Shown: positions 62,171-64,000 of the stretch, piece by piece
Layout: each line of letters begins with the position of its first letter
Position numbering within the stretch: position 1 is the first letter of the stretch
Origin: Alphaproteobacteria bacterium
GTDB taxonomy: Bacteria > Pseudomonadota > Alphaproteobacteria > UBA8366 > Aestuariispiraceae
Length of the DNA: 64,000 nucleotides
Reading direction: 5' to 3'
Assembly: GCA_033344895.1 (NCBI GenBank)
Contig: JAWPMN010000001.1
Location: 806,001 to 870,000, forward strand
Program-made: the position numbers and the translations under genes
The notes under the pieces: model-generated
Database searches by the model: none
Told to the model about the DNA's origin: nothing
The model's input: only the letters and a program-made list of their open reading frames with translations

Positions 62171-63082
62171 CCGCAGCAAAAGCTCCGGTGAAGCGCGGAA
62201 CCAGTCGCGGATGAAGTCGACCAGCAGGCGGACGCGGCGGGGCAGGCGGCTTTCGCGGATGTAGACCAGATAAATCGGACTGGTCGGAGAGCGGTAATCC
62301 GGCAGCAGTTCCACCAGACGGCCCGCGGCAATCTCCGGTACCGCGAGGTAGCGCGGCAGCCTGGCCACCCCCTGCCCTGCCAGGGCCGCGGTCCGGATCA
62401 AGGGGAAATGGTTCAGGCTGAGCGCGGCGTCCACGGCGACGGAGAAGGCACTTTCGCCCTGAAAGTAGGTCCAGCGTCCGTCCGGACAGGAATGGTGATT
62501 GACCAGACAGGCATGGCCGCGCAGATCGTCTGGCGCCCGGACCGGTGTGTCGTTTCGGCCGGTCAGATAGGACGGCGCGGCGCAGGTCACCTCCGAATAC
62601 TCGCCAAGCGGTATCGCAACCTGATCCGGATCGTCCGACAGTCCCGCCCGTATCGCGATATCCGCCTCTGCCTTCTTCAGGTCGCGATACCGATTGTCCA
62701 GTTCCAGCCGGATCCGCACATCGGGATAGCGGGCCCGAAAGGCCGCGGCGATATCGGTCAGAAACATTTCGCCGAATGAGACAGGGACCGTGATCCCGAC
62801 CGGCCCGGCCGGCAGCGCCGCCAGGGCCTCGACCGCGTCAAAAGCCTCTTCCTGGGCGGTCAGGACCTGTCGTCCATGGGCGAGCATGACCTCCCCCGCC
62901 CGGGTCAGGCTCATGCTGCGGGTGGAGCGATGCAGAAGCTGCGCCGAAACAGCCTCTTCAAGGCGGCTGACATGTTGGCTGAGGCGCGCCTTCGAGACAC
63001 CGGCCGCCCGTGCCGCAGCCGAGAACCCGCCATGTTCCACGACCAGAGCGAAGCTGCGCATTTCACTGAGGAGGTTTGGCAT
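62120..63082 (-). CDS. LysR family transcriptional regulator
   Basis: A 320-residue LysR regulator, divergent from a short-chain dehydrogenase gene that it probably controls. The N-terminal HTH is MRSFALVVEHGGFSAAARAAGVSKARLSQHVSRLEEAVSAQLLHRSTRSMSLTRAGEVMLAHGRQVL. The effector domain includes VGITVPVSFGEMFLTDIAAAFRARYPDVRIRLELDNR and RRVRLLVDFIRDWFRAS, after which the sequence ends in LLLRGPSPDPTRHTRVGGEG. The final residues derive from the palindromic repeat and are unlike the family, so the natural C-terminus was probably replaced. The ATG at 63082 has GAGG nearby. Confidence 0.9.
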   Translation of the reverse strand: MPNLLSEMRSFALVVEHGGFSAAARAAGVSKARLSQHVSRLEEAVSAQLLHRSTRSMSLTRAGEVMLAHGRQVLTAQEEAFDAVEALAALPAGPVGITVPVSFGEMFLTDIAAAFRARYPDVRIRLELDNRYRDLKKAEADIAIRAGLSDDPDQVAIPLGEYSEVTCAAPSYLTGRNDTPVRAPDDLRGHACLVNHHSCPDGRWTYFQGESAFSVAVDAALSLNHFPLIRTAALAGQGVARLPRYLAVPEIAAGRLVELLPDYRSPTSPIYLVYIRESRLPRRVRLLVDFIRDWFRASPELLLRGPSPDPTRHTRVGGEG

Positions 63083-63193
63083 TGTTCGTGTTTCCGAACG
63101 TTCTGTTCAATATCTGCATACTTATCAAAACAATCAGGGAGAGACCATATTGCGCTCACCACAAACCGAAAATCTCTACAAGGAAGCACGAAC

Positions 63194-63793
63194 ATGAAGA
63201 TTCTCCTCGTCGGCGCCTCTGGCACCATTGGTCAGGCCGTCTCATCGGAACTGGGCGCCCGCCACGACATCATCACCGCCGGGCGGTCCAGCGGCGATGT
63301 CACCCTGGACATGACCGATACGAACAGCATTCGCGCAGCCTTCGAAAAAGTCGGCGCCGTCGATGCCGTCGTGTCGACAGCGGGCGGTGTAAAGTTCGGT
63401 GATTTCTGGGAAATGGAAGACGCGGATTACCGTATCGGCATCAATGACAAGCTGATGGGTCAGGTGAATCTGGTTCTGATCGGCCGGCACCACGTCGCCC
63501 CGAAAGCGTCCTTCACCCTGACAACCGGGATCCTGACCCGGGATCCGATCCGCTATGCCAGTTCCGCCTCCATGGTCAACGGCGCGATCGAGGCCTTCAC
63601 CCGGGCCGCCGCAATCGAGTTCGGCAACGGCATGCGCATCAATACGGTCAGCCCCGGGGTGCTGGTCGAATCCATGGAAGGCTACGGCCCCTACTTTCGC
63701 GGTCATGAGCCCGTGCCGGGTGCCCGCGCGGCGCTGGGATACGCCAAGAGCGTTGAAGGTCTGCAGACCGGGCAAATTTTCGAGATTTTCTGA
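63194..63793 (+). CDS. Short-chain dehydrogenase/reductase, short form
   Basis: A 199-residue SDR-like protein. The N-terminal Rossmann motif is MKILLVGASGTIGQAVSSELGARHDIITAGRSSGDVTLDMTD. The catalytic Tyr-x3-Lys is altered: the region reads RYASSASMVNGAIEAFTRAAAIEFG, so Tyr is kept in the form YASSASMVN but the Lys position holds Asn, which is typical of an atypical SDR clade that includes proteins next to LysR regulators. The end is INTVSPGVLVES. Activity is uncertain. It is divergent from the LysR gene across 111 nt. Confidence 0.85.
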   Translation: MKILLVGASGTIGQAVSSELGARHDIITAGRSSGDVTLDMTDTNSIRAAFEKVGAVDAVVSTAGGVKFGDFWEMEDADYRIGINDKLMGQVNLVLIGRHHVAPKASFTLTTGILTRDPIRYASSASMVNGAIEAFTRAAAIEFGNGMRINTVSPGVLVESMEGYGPYFRGHEPVPGARAALGYAKSVEGLQTGQIFEIF

Positions 63794-63817
63794 CGCCGGA
63801 TCCGGACCCAAATGTGA

Positions 63818-63843
63818 AACGGCCCGCCATATGGCGGGCCGTT
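63818..63843. terminator. Perfect palindromic bidirectional terminator
   Basis: AACGGCCCGCCAT and ATGGCGGGCCGTT are exact reverse complements with no spacer, 25 nt after the SDR stop and 24 nt before the stop of the minus-strand gene. It sits between convergent genes, as expected for a shared terminator. Confidence 0.8.
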
Positions 63844-63867
63844 CCGTACCTTCCAAATGGAAGTAAC

Positions 63868-64000
63868 TTACTTGTAGGCCGGGCTCTGCGCCGCCTGGAT
63901 CTTTGCTTCAGCAATCGCCAGGGCGAGTTCGGCCTTGGCCTTGTCGTCGTCATTTTTGGCGTGGCTGACGTCTTCGCTCAGATCCTTGGCTTCGGTCTGG
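63868..64000 (-). CDS. C-terminus of an Ala/Lys/Asp-rich protein (partial)
   Basis: The last 43 residues are visible before the right edge: they contain EAKDLSEDVSHAKNDDD, then AKAELALAIAEAKIQAAQSPAYK and a TAA stop. The composition is that of an amphipathic coiled coil, common in small periplasmic or lipoprotein-type proteins. No family can be named from this fragment. Confidence 0.55.
   Translation of the reverse strand, partial: QTEAKDLSEDVSHAKNDDDKAKAELALAIAEAKIQAAQSPAYK

Overview
The window reads as chromosomal DNA of a high-GC alphaproteobacterium, most like a free-living, probably marine, member of the Rhodospirillales or a relative. This is inferred from the gene families and gene order (prs-rplY-pth-ychF, obgE-proB-proA-nadD-rsfS-rlmH, gpmI-envC-ctpA-divergent polysaccharide deacetylase-rppH, rplU-rpmA next to obgE), from membrane class III cyclases, and from a TRAP transporter and ectoine catabolism genes. 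No database search was run.

Layout. 1-2.4 kb: start of a probable threonine aldolase, a GlcG/HbpS-like protein, a VOC protein and a membrane adenylate cyclase. 2.4-13.9 kb: housekeeping genes (rpe, heparinase-like, YHS protein, ychF, pth, rplY, prs, xerC, DUF484, transaldolase-like, priA). 14.1-19.7 kb: pgsA followed by molybdenum cofactor genes (mobB, moeA, moaD, moaE), with a second cyclase (HAMP plus cyclase domain) in between. 20.4-26.6 kb: gpmI and cell-envelope genes (envC, ctpA, a divergent polysaccharide deacetylase), then rppH. 26.7-35.3 kb: APS-type cysH, a SprA-like putative metalloprotease, the rlmH/rsfS/nadD/proA/proB/obgE operon, rpmA/rplU and tRNA-Ser(CGA). 35.7-39.4 kb: a PG-binding-like membrane protein, an ArsR/SRPBCC pair with tandem operators, a truncated hemoglobin behind a palindromic operator, and a HisC-like aminotransferase.

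39.4-48.7 kb is the most unusual part. It is an eight-gene minus-strand operon in which seven junctions overlap by 4 nt or are 1 nt apart. It runs GntR/UTRA regulator, aconitase-type dehydratase large and small subunits, an isocitrate-lyase/PEP-mutase-type C-C lyase, HyuB, HyuA, an isochorismatase-fold hydrolase lacking the usual nucleophilic Cys, and a fumarate-reductase-like flavoprotein. The order of chemistries suggests ring opening of a cyclic amide or imide, followed by hydration and cleavage of a branched C4-dicarboxylate. A divergent plus-strand set (48.9-54.8 kb) carries a small protein plus methyltransferase, a DctPQM TRAP transporter with a hairpin between dctP and dctQ, a tautomerase-SnoaL fusion and a BASS-type transporter. 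These may supply or process the same substrate.

54.9-60.7 kb is a recognisable ectoine degradation cluster: doeB, doeD, doeC and doeX on minus, with divergent doeA on plus. 61.1-62.2 kb is disordered: an AT-rich orphan membrane gene, degraded AraC and SDR remnants, and a palindromic repeat that forms the 3' end of a LysR gene. The window ends with a LysR/SDR divergent pair, a palindromic terminator and the C-terminus of an Ala/Lys/Asp-rich protein cut by the window edge.
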